Of a DNA stretch of 64,000 nt, positions 12,216 to 23,999 are shown piece by piece. A program made the position numbers and the translations under genes. The number at the start of each line of letters is the position of its first letter. Position 1 is the stretch's first letter. Source of the stretch: Lepidodermella squamata (Eukaryota; Gastrotricha); NCBI GenBank assembly GCA_047495785.1, contig JBLDXI010000054.1, forward strand, positions 186,001-250,000, written 5' to 3'. The notes under the pieces were generated by a model. That model was not told the DNA's origin, searched no databases, and worked only from the letters and a program-made list of their open reading frames with translations.

Positions 12216-13999
12216 TACTTTTATCTTACTTGATTTATGCTCTATCCAACGAGGGATATATAACTTGAGCTAAACAGAATTTTTTTGAATTTTTTCGAAA
12301 TTGTCATGTACAGGGCATTCTCGTGAGCTAAAAATCACTACAAATAACCTAATAGGTATTTTTAGAAAATTGTTCAACCAGAACCACAACATTCTGATCA
12401 GCTTAAGTTATAGTATATCGTTGAATAGAGAATGAATCAAATAATATGAAAGTATTTTTCTCGGAATTTTTCGGCATGAAATAAAAAATTAAACCATCCC
12501 GAAAGACTCTTAAAATGGCGATTTTTTCTTAAAAGTGACCAATCTTGAGACAATTTAAAAAAGTCAGAAAAAACCGTCTTATTAGACGGGGCTCAATGGA
12601 TAGAGGAGCGCTACTAGTGTTCCGTTAAATTTTTTTGGATTTTTTTTGGAATCAAGCTTTTTCTTGGGGAATTTAAGAAAATAATTCAAAATCGGAAAAA
12701 TTACGACGGGAATAGGAAGATCGCTAGTTTCCGATCTGTATAGAGCTGTCTATGAATCTCGCCCATCGATTCGCTTTTCACTTATTTAACAAGAATCCCT
12801 ATTATTCCAGCACTTAATCAGCACTTCACACTTTTATAGATCATACGGAAGGTTTCATAGTCTGCAATGTTAAATATGAATCAGCAGCACTCAACTTACA
12901 ATTTTCTGACGACGATATCAGAATTCGTACCCATTCCGACGAAGAACGGCGCATAGAATGACTGGAAGCTCATTAGCGAATGCAGAGCGTAAAATAAACC
13001 GCGCATATCGACATCGGCGATGCAATTTGTCGCTGGTAAAGGATCACTACCGTTCAGAGGAATAATGGAAATCTGATTTACAAGCAAAATTCCAGGTAAA
13101 TTGTTCTTTTATCAACGCGAAATAACCTACATTATACGTGCGATAATTACGCTGCGTTTGGAACACGATTCGATACGTTGAGCTGCCTGAATTTGTTAGA
13201 ACGTTATTGTTACCACAGCTTGACTGCGATTCAGCAGAGTCTGTAACACCCGCGTTCATTGGCGGTCGATAGGCGATCTTCCCAGGTGAAAGCGCCAACT
13301 CGTTGAAACTTGCATAGACCTTACCACCGACTTCGAGCTTGTGCCAAATTGCCCCGCTAGCACCAAATCTGCTGAAGGAATCGTAAATCCCAGCTGAGTT
13401 ATTCGATGCTAAAAAAAAGTTCAAAATTAGATGTTTATTCAAGTCATAAGAAGCTCAACAACTCACATGGTATCATGTCAGATAGTCGTCCGATTCCGAA
13501 GCCGAACCAAGCGTCTGAGTTGCTGGTTTTATAGGTAACCGAAAGCTCAACTTCGATTCGAAACGGAGAAACTAGGCCATGTTTATCTGTTATCAACTGC
13601 GAACGCTTTGATTAGTTCAGTTTGTGAAACTTGGGAAAACTCACTGTCCACGAAACCCAGCCGAAGGTTTTGTTCGCATTTGCCTGCGAGGAGATGAGCT
13701 GGATGCCGTTTTGGACGAATTCAGCCGAGTAGGAGAGATTCAGGCTGGAGTTTCCATTTGCATTCGCATCTGTTCGGTCGAAAGACAGGTCAGCTACATA
13801 TCGCGGAGTTCCTGCCAGTGATTCTTGAAGTGGAACAGAGGCTGTGTCTGGTACAGGGTCTATTCCTGATTCAACCCCACCCAATCCTAATTTTGACACA
13901 TATTTGATTACTGATTAGTACCATCCGAAACTTGTACCTGCAGACAGAATTATAATGATGAAAACTAAATATGAGTTATATCGAAGCATCATCAGGCAA

Positions 14000-15400
14000 A
14001 TTCCACGAAAATTTGACGTGAAATGTTTCATTCGCTTTATTTTGTTCGTGTTTTCTCCCAGCTGCGGCGCGTAGGCAGAAAGTGTTGTCGTTTTCAGATC
14101 AACCTCTTAGTAAGTGAGGCTCGGAAGCGTGCTCTATGGCTTGAATTGCTCCTCTGAACTCAATTGAAAGAGGTTTGAAAAATTAATTCATAAAGGCTAA
14201 TTGACCGTCGGCTTCGACAGACAATTTTCGACAATTTTGACAATTTTAAAGGATTGACACAACGCAGACAACAGGCAAGAGACTACATTCTCTTGTTCCC
14301 AGCTGTATAGCAGTGTCATAGACGTGCAATTTGTCATCTAAACAATTTCCTGCTGCGCCATGTTTTGAATTATTTATTATGACCGCCGAGCAGCGCATTA
14401 GTTCGTCAGCAGAAGCTAGCATAACAGGCGCCTATCTGATGCATTTTGATTCGATTGTCCAGGCTCATCCGTTAAAACATTGATCACACATTAATTATGA
14501 ACGATTGCTGAAAAGTGACGATTCATGATTTGTGCAAAACACCAAGTACGTGTCGATTTTCCTTGAAAAAAACTGAGGTTTCAACGTCTGTTCCCCTATA
14601 GAAAACCTTGGTTCCGCCGGTATCAAAAATTTAATGGTTTTCCCTTTCAGAGTTTAATAATCGAACCTGTTCCGGGGATCATTCTTCCCCCCATCGGTCA
14701 TGAAACATTGTAAATGTGTGATTTGCTGGGATAATTATGCTATCGTGCTCACTAAATTCATTTACAACGAAACAGAGATTCCTCCGAGCTCCGAGAATGC
14801 CACGCCTTACTCTTTTTGCGTCCAAATGACTCGAGACTCGAGCTAAGAGGTACCGAGTCCTCAGTTGATTGAGAGATCATTGAGCGGCGTTTAAGCTAGT
14901 TTGGTCACTTTCTCGCCTCAGGCGAACATACGAGATCACGCTTTGTTTTATTTGTATGAGTCATACGACTGCCGTTACCGAGAATTATATCGTAATATCT
15001 GCAACGCTCAACTACTTTTCTCTTTGAATATTATGATCCAACGAAAATTACGAAAATCTGTTTTATTTGTCCTTAGTTGACATACAAATTAAATTTCACA
15101 GCTGAAATAACACCATATTTTCATGGTTACTCCTGAAAATTATATTAAATTACAGTTTGCAGTAAAGCACCATTTTCATATGCTCGGGGATAAAGTATAG
15201 ATCGTAAGCAGTGAACAGACGAGATCGATACTCAGTGCCGAGCTAGATTTATTCTATGCATAGTTGCGTGCAAGACCTGCAGGAAATTGAAAAAATTAAC
15301 GCCCAATCAGCAAATATTATCAATTTTTTGGTTCCCCATATCCATCAGCAAATACAGTAGCAAATGCTCGAGCAGATGGATTGCCTAGCATAGCATTTTA
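14000..15400. promoter_or_regulatory. Head-to-head intergenic region between two receptor genes
   Basis: 1.4 kb between the divergent starts of extended receptor copy 2 (minus, 13,992) and the short receptor (plus, 15,416). No coding sequence is seen. The right ~220 bp (from about 15,190) is conserved with the flank of the truncated copy at 200-540, so it probably holds the proximal promoter and 5' untranslated region of the short receptor. No specific factor sites can be assigned. Confidence 0.4.
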
Positions 15401-15415
15401 TCTCATTCTTGTGTC

Positions 15416-16573
15416 ATGATGAAGCAGCTCCACGTAGCCTTTAAGCTATGCTTTATTTTCAGTATTCACGACCTTAATGCACAAAGTTTGTCCTCCAATG
15501 CGACGTATAAGGCCGCTGAAATACTGACTGCGAATTGCAACATTGGACCAACAGCTAATTCGCCGACTGAATACGACGACCAGCCAACAACTTTACGTCT
15601 TGTCCTTCAGGTAGACAGGTTTTACGGCGTTAACGACGTGGAGGAATCAATCGCATTCAAAGGCGTTCTTCAGATGATATGGATGGTTCCCTGTGTTGCG
15701 AACTACGTAAACAACCCAGCTAATCAATGGCCGGCCAAATTGAAGAAGCTGCTAAATGAACCGCCGGATCTGTATTGGATACCCTCTGTTGGACTAAGAA
15801 ACGCTATCAACCAAATGAATCTCGATAAAGCTGACGAAGTGGCTGAAGTGTTAACTATCTATCCGTTTGATGGGAAATTTATCGGTGGTTACACTGGGAG
15901 GTGGATTTATTCGTGTGATCTCGATCTTACTATGTTCCCATTCGACACCCAAACATGTACTGCTGTCATTCTCCAGCGAACAACGACCGATTTTATCGTC
16001 ATTCAATCAGCGGATTTCGTGCGAATCAGCAGTGAAATAATGGCTAGAAACTCTAACTGGAGGATGATTTCTAATTCGACTGCGATTGACGAATTCGCGG
16101 TAGCAAATTTGGGCCCTCTAAGGGAAGCAAGTTTTACGATGGTTTTGAAGCGGAAAGCCGACTACTACCTGCTGAACATGTTCGCGCCAAGTTTCGTCCT
16201 ATCTACCTTGGAAATCGCAGCTTTTGGAATCCCGGCAACTGAGCCTGATCGAGCTTCATTCGCCTGTTCAGTTATGCTGTCGATTTTCGTGCTTCAGGGC
16301 CTGTTTTCTGGGGCTGTCCCACAGTCACCCAGGCCTATTGTCACTTCTTACTACGTTCTCGGAGTAATCATGTTCGCTATGGGATGCTCGACCTACGCAG
16401 CTATCATGTGTGGCTACTGCATTATGTTCGAAAAACGGGCAAACAGAATTGTAAAATTTTGTGGCTTTGAATTGCGCGCCTTTGTTGTTATCGACATCAT
16501 TGCTTTCATCATTTTCTTTTCGTCGTACATTCTGTTCAATGTTGTTGTTACTTTCTACCTTGCTTTCGCTTAA
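15416..16573 (+). CDS. Short intronless Cys-loop ligand-gated channel subunit
   Basis: 385 residues in one exon. A signal peptide (about residues 1-23, ending NAQS) is followed by a ligand-binding domain with the canonical Cys-loop CDLDLTMFPFDTQTC (13 residues between cysteines), then M1 (YYLLNMFAPSFVLS), M2 (after TEPDRASF), M3 and M4. The M3-M4 cytoplasmic loop is only about 15 residues, against 50-200 in usual animal receptors. There is no vicinal Cys pair of the kind that marks acetylcholine-binding alpha subunits. Acidic residues just before M2 (TEPD) are more like cation- than anion-selective channels, but this is weak evidence. AATAAA-like sequence follows at ~16,642. A truncated duplicate lies at the left edge of the window. 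Ligand unknown. Confidence 0.9.
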   Translation: MMKQLHVAFKLCFIFSIHDLNAQSLSSNATYKAAEILTANCNIGPTANSPTEYDDQPTTLRLVLQVDRFYGVNDVEESIAFKGVLQMIWMVPCVANYVNNPANQWPAKLKKLLNEPPDLYWIPSVGLRNAINQMNLDKADEVAEVLTIYPFDGKFIGGYTGRWIYSCDLDLTMFPFDTQTCTAVILQRTTTDFIVIQSADFVRISSEIMARNSNWRMISNSTAIDEFAVANLGPLREASFTMVLKRKADYYLLNMFAPSFVLSTLEIAAFGIPATEPDRASFACSVMLSIFVLQGLFSGAVPQSPRPIVTSYYVLGVIMFAMGCSTYAAIMCGYCIMFEKRANRIVKFCGFELRAFVVIDIIAFIIFFSSYILFNVVVTFYLAFA

Positions 16574-16758
16574 GACGGTAATTTGAAATCGGCTAATCTG
16601 CTTCTAGTCTACATTTCTATTTCATCGTGGCTCAACGGTTAATAAAAAAATATCATAGTTTGCCATTTTCCTCAATATGTACAGCAATAATTCAAACAAT
16701 TGTTATCGGTACCTGAATTGCTTTTAGAATTAGAATTGTTGCTTTATTTATCGCGAAA

Positions 16759-17747
16759 TCAAAGTTGATCATGTGGCGATGCAAAATCAAAGCAAAATAG
16801 AAGATTCAGTGAACGTTTTTTATCACTCTCGGGTTTGCCAGTAGAAACCAGTAGAAACCATCTTCGAATCGCCTTGAAACTTCTGGAATATTTGGCTGCG
16901 ATTTCCCTCATGCGGCTCGTAGGCACTGTCATGCTGCTGCCACTGTTCCGAAATTCCTTCAAAGTGAACATCGCCAATGAAAAGTGAAAAGCGTTCAGTC
17001 ATTTCAGTTACAAACCTTCTCCAAGCATTCAACTATCTGCTTGTTGTTTATTATCCATTGCCTTCGCTCCCTATCATCCGCCCGCAATCTCAAAAATTGA
17101 TTGCGCAATGAATTCACGGAGATTCCAAATCTGTTAGCCAACTGCACGGCTCTCCCCTGGTAAAGTTGGGGTGATGTGCGCGCTTCCTAGAAATCTCAAA
17201 TAAAATCCAAGAGGAACAAAATGATGGATCTGTTACCTTGGCTAAAGACTGCAGCTGATTTGAAGTTAGTCTGACATACTTTCTTCGCATTGTTGCCAGT
17301 TTGTTTTCTCGAAACCAATCTCTAACGCGTTTAACAGTGATACCAAGCCGTTCCGAAATATCTTCAGATCTTTTACGAGGTAGACAGCAGTTTGACGCCA
17401 ACTCCTATGTGAATATTTGAAAGTTAGTAAAACGAAGTTGTAGTAAATCACTGTGCCTTTTCCAAAATATCCACTTGAGATCGGGTAAGTGCCGGTCCAG
17501 GAGTTGAACGGAAACGAGCTCCTGTTTCAGCCTTGAACTTTTGAAGAAACCACCTTCTCACGTAGCCGCAGGTTTTTCCAATTTTTCCGGCCACCTCCAA
17601 TAATCTTGGGTCGTCGCGTCTGAATGGCGGATATGGGTTTTTCTTATATGCTTCTTCGAGGACGGCAATTTTATCAAGCAAGGCTTGCTTAGCCCTAGTA
17701 ACCCGGCTGATTCCCCGTTTTGTTTGCGCGCGGCTTAACCGGCTCAT
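16759..17747 (-). CDS. Four-homeodomain-like protein (short form, copy A)
   Basis: Exons 17747-17457, 17404-17237, 17186-17016, 16956-16759; sum 828 bp, 275 residues. The start is the Met of MSRLSR; an upstream in-frame Met at 17,777 is also possible. Four helix-turn-helix units are visible by their recognition helices: GYVRRWFLQKF, RVRDWFRENK, NSLRNQF and KAIRRWF. Each unit begins in the last codons of one exon (LTxxQxxxL...) and continues in the next, with phase-0 introns. Homeodomain hallmarks W48, F49 and usually R53 are present, but the near-invariant Asn51 is not. The first intron begins GC, not GT. The C-terminus after the last helix is altered by a 10-bp tandem duplication. It equals the C-terminal half of the long forms nearby. 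Likely a nuclear DNA-binding protein; target unknown. Confidence 0.75.
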
Positions 17748-18307
17748 GATATGTGTTTCTGTGATCTGAATGAGCACCTAACGTTCTAAAGTCGGCTTAG
17801 TGATAAGATGACTATTTACCAATTAATTAGAAAAATTATGTGTAGAAAATATGCAATGAAAAGAATTTAATCAACACGATCGTTGCCTTGTTATCTGTTC
17901 CCGTTTTTGACAGCTTCGACAAAACAGCCCAAATACAATACAAAATTATCAGCATCGACAAAATTGTCCACATACCAATTTCTTCGAACTTCGAATGATA
18001 AAGGATTTGGCGTATTATGGGGTGGGCGCCTATTGCTTAAAACGGGAATGCGAATTCTCACTGTGGGAATGTGTGCAAATCAACGTGCGCGGTACATGAA
18101 GCACGCTCGAAACATCGGATCTTCAAATCGGAATCCACCTAATTTCCGATAATAGGATACTATTTGAGATGTTTTGTACTGAATATATCTAGCGTCGATG
18201 GGTAACTACCACTATCGCTGTGACATTAGACATTACGCTTGTTTGATTGTTTTCTCCATGTTGTTGCTTCATCTGCTACGTTATTTTTCCATCTTCCCTC
18301 ATTGTAG

Positions 18308-20262
18308 ATGGAAAGCTCCAGTAACTTTGACTTCACTTTAAAAGTGATAGATCAAGATTCGAAAGCACCCAGCGCTGTTTATAGGAACCACCCCGGAAGT
18401 TTCACCTTTGAAGAAGTAGAAGCGCTGAGGAATGTAAGTTAAGTTTCGCCATTCATTGTACTTTCCAATTACTTGTCGTTCAAGGCGTTCCAGAAAAGTG
18501 CAAGACCGAGTCGGGATGTTATTAAAGAATTAGCCCAGCGATTTTCGAGATCAGAAAAATCATTCGCGGGTTGGTTCAGCAGAGAAAGAGGAAGGCATGG
18601 CATCAAGCTCAAAGTCCCAATTACTGAATCGAAGCGAGCTATTTTGGACCAGGTTGAAGTTCCAGAAAAGACGCAAGTTGTAATCCTTTTGCTATTCCTA
18701 GGCATTCGAGAAACCACTTGACGAAAGAACAATACAGTCCTTGTCTATGGAAACCGGCCTTTGCCCCTCAACAATACGATTTCAGTTTCTGAAGAATAAG
18801 AAAATTGCCAGAGGAAATATTGGACCACTAACTCACTCTTTTCTGCCTGGAGTTGAACGAACTGAGGAAGGCAAGTCAATGTAAAATAAAGTTTTCAATC
18901 TAAAGAAGACATTTCGCATGTCAGGCTTTCATCGATAACAACTATCCCTCAAAAGAAACTCGAAAGGAATTGAGCGATAGGTTCAAAAGGTCACGACTCG
19001 TGGTTCGTCAACGAGAGGCTTTGGCTTAAAAGAAACAGCCTGAGGAACCAGTTCGAACTCTCAGCCGATCAGGGAAACTTTCTGAAAACGGTGAATATGA
19101 CAATTTGTTTCATACTTTGAAACGTTTGATTTTGAAGGAGCTGTTGAAGAACCCAGCTTTGCCCCAAATGAGGATTGATGTTTTGACGGCTGAAAGTGGC
19201 ATTCCTCAACAGGCTATCAGGAATTATTTCCGTCTTCACAGACCCAGGAGGGATCCGATGAAGTATGATTCGTTGAAAGGAAAAATATCCTGTCTGCCAT
19301 TGCAAGTCATGCACCTTCGCCCTCCAATGCCTTCCCCAGAAAAGTTGGTCATTCTCGAAGAGCTATATGCTAAAAACCCAAATTTAAGTTTGAAGAAGAA
19401 CGACCCGAAAACGCTTGAAATCATGCGAAAGATCGGCTACTCGAGGGAGTACCTGCTCAGGTGGTTTCATTTCCGGTTCAGGTCAGAAACAGGAGCTAAG
19501 AGGAGGCCGAACTTAGAACGGGGTCTTACCGCTTCTCAAACAGAAGCTTTGCAAAAGGTTTGAATCATCAATCCCTTTCAACATGAATTTTACTTACGTT
19601 CTCGCAGGAATTGGCTTGCGATATCAGCCTCAAGAAAGAAAGAGCAGAAGATATAGCTCAGCGTTTGGGTCTCACAGTTTGTCGAGTTCGGCATTGGTTT
19701 GACGACAATCGGCCTCATCGAATTCGAGCCCGTCGGGTAAAACTAACTGAATATCAGAAAAATGCAATAGCAGAGGTAAGAACCTTTGATGGTTAATTTT
19801 TAATTATCTTACATTTGAACATATGAAGGAGGCACGGAAATTCACTCTATTGACCAAGGCCAAACGTCAAGAATTGAAGGAAAAGTTGGGCTTATCAGAC
19901 AATGTGATCCAACACAATTTCTCCAAGCTTCGGCCTAAAGAAGTGAAAATAGCTATGGCTAGTAGGATCGACGGGGAACTATTGGATCTTCTGAGAGAGG
20001 TAATAAATTCGAGTTTGAATTTCTCTACGTTTAAGCGTATTTACAGGAATTCCGAAATTCCGGGCCAGACATGAAAATTCCGATGAGCCGGTGCCATGAA
20101 ATTGCTGAAAAGTATGCCATGAAGGCGTCTACGATAAGAGCCTGGTTCAAAAGAGCCCGAAAGCAAATATTGGTGAAGCAAGAAACGACGAACTCGGCGC
20201 CAGCTCGTGAAGAAACTATCCCAGATGGCAAAATGGAGTTCGAATGGCACATCAATCTATAG
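18308..20262 (+). pseudogene. Eight-homeodomain-like gene, broken copy (long form, copy 1)
   Basis: Aligns exon for exon with the long forms at 26.0 and 28.0 kb. Exon 1 starts at 18,308 (MESSSNF); later exons begin near 18,484, 18,751, 18,928, 19,135, 19,608, 19,826 and 20,048, and the gene ends at 20,262. Exon 3 has a net 2-bp deletion near 18,830-18,845, and exon 4 an 11-bp deletion near 18,990 that removes the turn before the third recognition helix. Both shift the frame, and exon 4 then meets a TAA. The 3' half is open and well conserved: YLLRWF, CRVRHWFDDNR, NVIQHNF, STIRAWF. It could still yield a short four-unit product from an internal start; otherwise it is a young pseudogene. AATAAA lies at about 20,305. 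Confidence 0.7.
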
Positions 20263-20517
20263 ACAATGAGAGGGTGCATCACTCTCAGATTCACAAAAGA
20301 TGATAAATAAAGTTAGCTTGAGTCTTTTATTAGTTTTGGAACTTTTTGAGTTAGATTGTTGAAAAACGCATCGTGAACTGCTGTAGTTGAAATTAAACGC
20401 CAACCCGATGCATTTAATTGCTTTATTAAAACTCAAATGAAATATGAGAATGTTAAGATCGAAACGTGGTTTTTAACTTTCAACAAAACTGACTGGCTTT
20501 TTTGGTGACCTTCAGCA

Positions 20518-23500
20518 TCATAATACAGTGGACAATACGAAGTAAAGATTGACAGCCGCAGCAGCTTGAAATGCGACTAGAAAGGCAAATAGGTCAAATA
20601 TTCGAATTATTGTCATTGAGATGAGGTTCCATAATTTAAGAATTCTCAAATATTTTAGCTCTTGCCTTGCCATCAACGCCGTAGCAACTATCTGATACAG
20701 AGCGACTGCACTTATTGTTGCAGTGAGGTACAGCATGTAATTTGCGTAAATAACTTGCTGATTTGTATCTGGAACGCTTTGCAACACATCGGACTGAGCC
20801 ACAACCAGGGCTAGCATGACTGTGCTGCAGATGGCTGGTCTATCTGGCACAGCTGGATCCATTAGAAAGGTTCCGAAGCCGAGAACGACTAGGATATAAC
20901 ATGGCACCATCGAATTTACGATATAACTCCCAGGATCTCGTCTAAATACAAGTTTCAACTTCGCATAAGACACCGTTGAAGAAACTCGAGTTGCTGACAC
21001 AGCGGATCCTTTCAGTCGATGATATGACTCAAGGCCCCAAACCCCACTAGAAAGATCCTCCGGCATTCTGATGTAGAGCCCTCCGAATGAAATGAAATTA
21101 TTCGGTTCGTCCAGAATTAGCGAAATTTCACAGTGCTGCCGGTCAAACGGAAATTTCTCTACTTCGATATTACAGCCAGCCGTGAAAATCCCAACCCTCG
21201 TCCAGTGAAAGAACAAAGTTCGATTAGGCGAGGTTGGATAATAGGCTATGTCCATTTTTTCACCACATTCCGGGGTTGCGATATAGAAATCCGGGGTTTT
21301 GTTGGCAAAAATAACCGACGGACGCCAGATATCCGCCCTTCGTGTTGAAACTAATCGCTCCTTCTCGTCAGCCTCCGGTGCTGTGTAGGTATCTTCGCAG
21401 GCTGCGACCTTCCATTGAAGAAGAACAGACCCCCAAAATGAGACTTGCAGCTCCCTTGGCTCGATCGAAACAACTCTTTCGATAGTTAGCGATGCGTAGA
21501 CTATCGTTCCAGGGCTTGGCGAACGTTCTTTAATGCTGAGATAAGGACAGGGCATGAGATCTTCAACTTCGACACTCGGGTGGTGCTTTCCATCGAAAAG
21601 TTGAGGAATAGGAAAGCCTGAGTAAGGATCGGGAATTTTCATCGATTCATCGTCTTCCGAAAACTTTTGCCATCCTGTGCTTAATGACATGGATAGGGTC
21701 GATTCAGTGGTTTGGGGAATTGTCGGGCGTTCTGTCGTCGATGTGTCCACGTTTAGGGTGGATGGTCGTAGTTTCTTGACTAGTTGTTTGGGTTGTGACT
21801 GATGATGTTTCAGATTGCGTAGTTGTTTTAGTTTCAGTTGTTGTTGATGAAACTCGAGTCAGTCGCTGGCTCACTCCAGGATTCAAAAGCCACAAATATC
21901 TGAAAATCAAATGTTTAAACCAGTCTAATCACAGTACATGTACAAATTTACGTGTTTCGAACGTAGATGTTCGCATTGTTCCCTTTCAAACCCGTCAAAT
22001 AAAATGTTATTGGCCCAGTTTGAGTTGTAAAGTTCGAGAAGCAAACTTCAGCCGGCGTATAGCCGAGAGCCGGGAGTGGGGACATAGCCAGCTAGACAAC
22101 GAGAAATCAGTTTTATCTAACATTTTCTAGTTTGAAATTTACAGTGAGGGAGTCGTTCGAACTTTGAATTATGAGCCGATACTTGGCATTTCCTGAGGCG
22201 TTGAACAGGTCTGGAATTCCGCATGCTGGTGCCGTCTTGAACGTGTAGTTCAGTGGAGCGGCAGTTAAATTTGAAACCGTGCCTGGCTGGTAGGTTGCGT
22301 AGAACTCACCAGCTCCAACAGCTATGCGTTGGAATAACATCACGCCCCCGTACCTCTTCACAGCGTTATGAACAGGGCTACCAGCCGTAGCTCCTTGAGG
22401 CAACAAATGTTGAAAAAATGGCTGAAATTGGGGTGAGAAACTACCTGTGGTCGGAGCCATGTTAACTGGAGCGACATTAATGCCAAACCAAGCTTCAGAG
22501 CCGTTTGTTAGATATGTCACGTCGATGTCCATTTCCACTCGCCATAAATAATTCGCTAAAGTTGGTCCAATATCCTAAGCCAGAGTTTCAAATTTAATAG
22601 ACAAATTTTCGAGAATGAATCTTACACCAAGAGTTTGCATCCTCCCTCCGTTGATCGTGTTTGAGCTAGTGGCTACGTAGCCAACGGAATCCACAATACT
22701 GGATTGCGGAATCAGCCAACTAGGGGCCGATACGCTCTTGTCGTACGCATCGAAGCTGATACTGTTGAAAAAGTTAGGATCCCCTCCCCATCCTACCGGC
22801 AGGGTTAGAGAGTAGAGGTCAGGACCAGGGATGATTGTACCGACAAGGTTCCAATAGTAACTGAAAAATTGAAATAATTGATGGATTTTCATGGACCGCC
22901 AAGGTGGTCTTACAATTTCTTGACAAGAACTTCTCCATCCAGCCCCGAGGAGGCAAGGAAGAACGGACTTATGATTCCGTCGTTCATGAGATAGAAGAAG
23001 AGCCCATTAACGCCAGATACCGGGATGTTGGTGAGGCAAGTAACAGGCTGGAGTGAGGCAGAGCCACTCATTGGTACAATTGAAACCTGTCAAAAAAAAA
23101 TCAAACCATTTGTTTTATTTCAATAATTCTGAACTCACGTTGATCTTCTCGAAAAGAGCTTGGATAACCATTCGATAACTCATGCTACCAGAGCTATTCA
23201 AAATCAATCCACTCCCGCAACCAGGACTTGAAACGCTCAGAGATGAAGCATTGAACGGCATTGCGACTGTTAGATTTGTTTGAAGCGTTGGCCCGTACTT
23301 GGGCGAGTCCTCATAGCCCGCGTACAATCTTCCGCCAACTTCAAGCTTTTGCCATATGAAAAACCCAGGACCATAGTTGGCAAAGGCATCAAACCCAGAG
23401 GAAGCGTTGTTCGACTTGCCTGAAAAGAAAACATGAGTATAATAGGTTTTCAGACGATTTCAAAAACTTGCCTGGCTGGAAATAGGCCCGTTGCCCTATC

Positions 23501-23989
23501 CCGAATCCGAACCAAGCATTTGAAGCTGAAGTTTTGTAGTTAACGTCAACTTCGAATTCTATTCGAAATGGCGTGACAATTCCCATGTTCGAGACGATTT
23601 TCTGAATAAATTGAATGGTCTCAAAAGCTGATGTTTAGAAAGCTAAATGTTAGCTTACACTGCCATCCAACATGCCAAAAGTTTGGTTGGTAGACACTAG
23701 CATTGAGTTCAGTTGGTAACCATTTGATCCGAGTTTTGTGGCGTGAAGCATTGTTGGGGTCGAGTTGCCGCTGATTGAAGCATTATCGCGGTCGAAAGAC
23801 AGCCCAGCAATGTATCTTGGCGTTCCTGAAAAGAGTTGAGGAAGGGGCACTGAAGCCGTATCTGGAACATGATTTACGAGGCCGTTACAACGCCCTGGAA
23901 TATCCAGATATGAATTTTCAAATAATTTCATTAAAATTGATACCTGCGTAAAAGGCGGTTGCAAGTGCTATCAACACTTTGTATAACAT
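20518..23989 (-). pseudogene. Extended Cys-loop channel (copy 3), frameshift in the Ser/Thr linker
   Basis: The ten-exon plan is kept. The signal exon starts at 23,989 (MLYKVLIALATAFYAG), followed by two ectodomain repeats (exons 2-5, 6-9), a Ser/Thr-rich linker and a channel module. The channel frame is open 21,750-20,518, with Cys-loop CNIEVEKFPFDRQHC, four membrane helices and a short M3-M4 loop. The reading frame entering exon 10 from exon 9 (YLWLLNPGVS...) runs through the Thr-rich part and stops at 21,704, while the channel lies in another frame beginning near 21,750. No intron fits, so a one-base frameshift around 21,740-21,765 separates ectodomain from channel. Intron 3 starts with GCAAGT. 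Copy 3 is the most diverged of the three. Either a recent pseudogene or, less likely, an assembly error. Confidence 0.7.
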
Positions 23990-23999
23990 TGTTGCGATA

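Larger units (their letters stand above)
7533..13992 (-). pseudogene. Extended Cys-loop channel (copy 2), exon 8 split by a transposon
   Basis: Same ten-exon plan as copy 1: 13992-13938 (MMLRYNSYLVF signal), 13886-13645, 13596-13467, 13408-13131, 13072-12900, 11082-10860, 10807-10678, exon 8 from 10620, exon 9 ending near 8910, and exon 10 from ~8856 to 7533. Both ectodomain repeats and a full channel module are present. The Cys-loop reads CKLDLTTFPFDNQTC; M1-M4 are intact and the M3-M4 loop is ~25 residues. Exon 8 is interrupted between the codons for RL and IIQK by a 1277-bp element (9125-10401). Removing it with one TAA copy restores the exon exactly. As it stands the reading frame enters the element, so a full protein is not expected unless the insert is spliced out. 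Sequence outside the insert is well preserved, suggesting a young lesion. Intron 5 also carries a second repeat element. Confidence 0.8.
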
